A stretch of DNA of 43,220 nt from Opitutaceae bacterium UBA2377 (GTDB lineage: Bacteria; Verrucomicrobiota; Verrucomicrobiia; Opitutales; Opitutaceae): positions 47,761-90,980 of the forward strand of contig DDSZ01000043.1 of the NCBI GenBank assembly GCA_002344205.1. The letters are read 5' to 3'. The notes below the pieces were generated by a model that saw only the letters and a list, made by a program, of their open reading frames with translations, searched no databases and was not told the DNA's origin. Each line of letters starts with the position of its first letter. Positions within the stretch are counted from its first letter, which is position 1. A program made the position numbers and the translations under genes. Positions 42,608-43,220 of this stretch are shown one piece after another.

Positions 42608-43220
42608 TTAGCCCCAGGGTCCGCGCTTGCGCGCGCCCCAAGGGCCGTCGCCCGGCTGCGGCGCCGACCGGGCGGGAGCCGCGGAGAACCCGCCCATTTT
42701 CATCAGCTGGGCGATGCGGTTGCGCGTGTTGGGGTGGGTGGAGAAGAGATTGTCCGCACCCTGGCCGGCCAGCGGGTTGATGATGAAGAGGTGCGCCATG
42801 GCGCGGTTACGCTCCGCATCCGGGTTCACGCGCTGACGAGCGTAGGTTTCGATCTTCTCGAGCGCGCGTGCGAGAGAGCCGGGCTCGCCGCTGATCTCGG
42901 CGCCGACGCGATCGGCTTCATATTCACGCGCGCGGCTGATCGCCATTTGCACCAGCGACGCCGCGATAGGCGCCAGCAGCATGATCAGCAGCCCCGCGAT
43001 CGGATTGCGGTTGCCGCCGAAGAAAAACGCGAAGTTCGCCAGCATGGCCACGGCGCCGGCCACGGTGGCGGTGACTGTCATCGTCAGCGTGTCGCGATTC
43101 TTAACGTGCGCCAGCTCGTGCGCCATTACGCCGCGAATTTCCTCGCGCGAGAGCAGGCCGATAAGGCCGCTGGTGGCGGCCACGGCGGCGTTCTCTGGAT
43201 TGCGCCCGGTGGCGAAGGCA
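42608..43220 (-). CDS. htpX: M48 family protease HtpX, C-terminal part (5' end outside window)
   Basis: The visible 204 residues begin within [18 protein letters not shown] and show the zinc motif HELAH ([14 protein letters not shown]), the downstream metal-ligand region [15 protein letters not shown], and two membrane segments ([18 protein letters not shown] and [17 protein letters not shown]). [13 protein letters not shown] is the conserved end of the catalytic domain. The C-terminus [12 protein letters not shown] is a feature I associate with alphaproteobacterial HtpX. The enzyme is an inner-membrane zinc protease for membrane-protein quality control. The start lies beyond the window edge. 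Confidence 0.95.
   Translation of the reverse strand, partial: AFATGRNPENAAVAATSGLIGLLSREEIRGVMAHELAHVKNRDTLTMTVTATVAGAVAMLANFAFFFGGNRNPIAGLLIMLLAPIAASLVQMAISRAREYEADRVGAEISGEPGSLARALEKIETYARQRVNPDAERNRAMAHLFIINPLAGQGADNLFSTHPNTRNRIAQLMKMGGFSAAPARSAPQPGDGPWGARKRGPWG

Overview
The window is about 43 kb of dense, GC-rich bacterial DNA (mostly mid-60s % GC by eye). It carries about 37 recognisable protein genes and no rRNA, tRNA or CRISPR array that I could see. The gene set fits a Gram-negative, polysaccharide-degrading member of the Verrucomicrobiota, probably Opitutaceae-like: a Tat-exported class I aminotransferase, heparinase II/III-like enzymes, a GxGYxYP glycosidase-like protein, LptF/G, a YaiO-type outer-membrane barrel and short intergenic inverted repeats. 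This placement is inferred from gene content and style, not from a marker gene.

Layout. 1-861: 3' end of xylose isomerase and its terminator. 950-1363: a small lipoprotein. 1441-5657: a tightly coupled four-gene unit (receiver-only response regulator, TPR plus YaiO outer-membrane barrel, membrane-anchored HEAT protein, family 2 glycosyltransferase) that looks like an exopolysaccharide synthesis and export locus. 5811-6935: Tat-signal aminotransferase. 7079-9489: TPR protein plus membrane-anchored solute-binding protein, divergent from 9637-11496 (heparinase II/III-like) and 11650-14112 (large alpha/alpha-barrel carbohydrate enzyme). 14184-16028: POT peptide transporter and SMR/Gdx exporter. 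16035-23549: M14 carboxypeptidase, TIGR02466-type oxygenase, small unknown, DgkA, LptF/G permease, NhaC antiporter, and an NSS transporter with a 51-residue small subunit. 23651-27424: HtpG and the ABC-F ATPase Uup, convergent. 27790-32872: two VOC proteins, M20 peptidase, TspO, class C serine hydrolase with two DUF3471 domains, hemolysin III. 33061-37591: GxGYxYP protein with a lipocalin-like partner, and a 760-residue heparinase II/III-like enzyme.

37592-39890 is a different kind of DNA: AT-richer and gene-poor. It holds a Sel1-repeat gene, a decayed coding fragment, a 26-codon remnant of an IS110 transposase and a HEPN-like gene with an Rx4H motif. Repeated GACCCCAT-type motifs and an imperfect 25-bp direct repeat flank it. 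It reads as a decayed genomic island. 39893-41843 returns to host-like genes (phytanoyl-CoA dioxygenase family, SDR). 41882-43220 encodes a truncated TamA-like protein and an HtpX whose sequences look alphaproteobacterial, so this end may be transferred DNA or a chimeric assembly.

The most notable unexplained signals are: two copies of a 23-bp palindrome (TTTGTCA-N9-TGACAAA, 19 of 23 positions identical) 18.8 kb apart, one containing a perfect -10 hexamer in front of hemolysin III; a perfect 24-bp palindrome between htpG and uup; the four-gene exopolysaccharide unit; the HEPN-containing island; and the taxonomic break near the right end.
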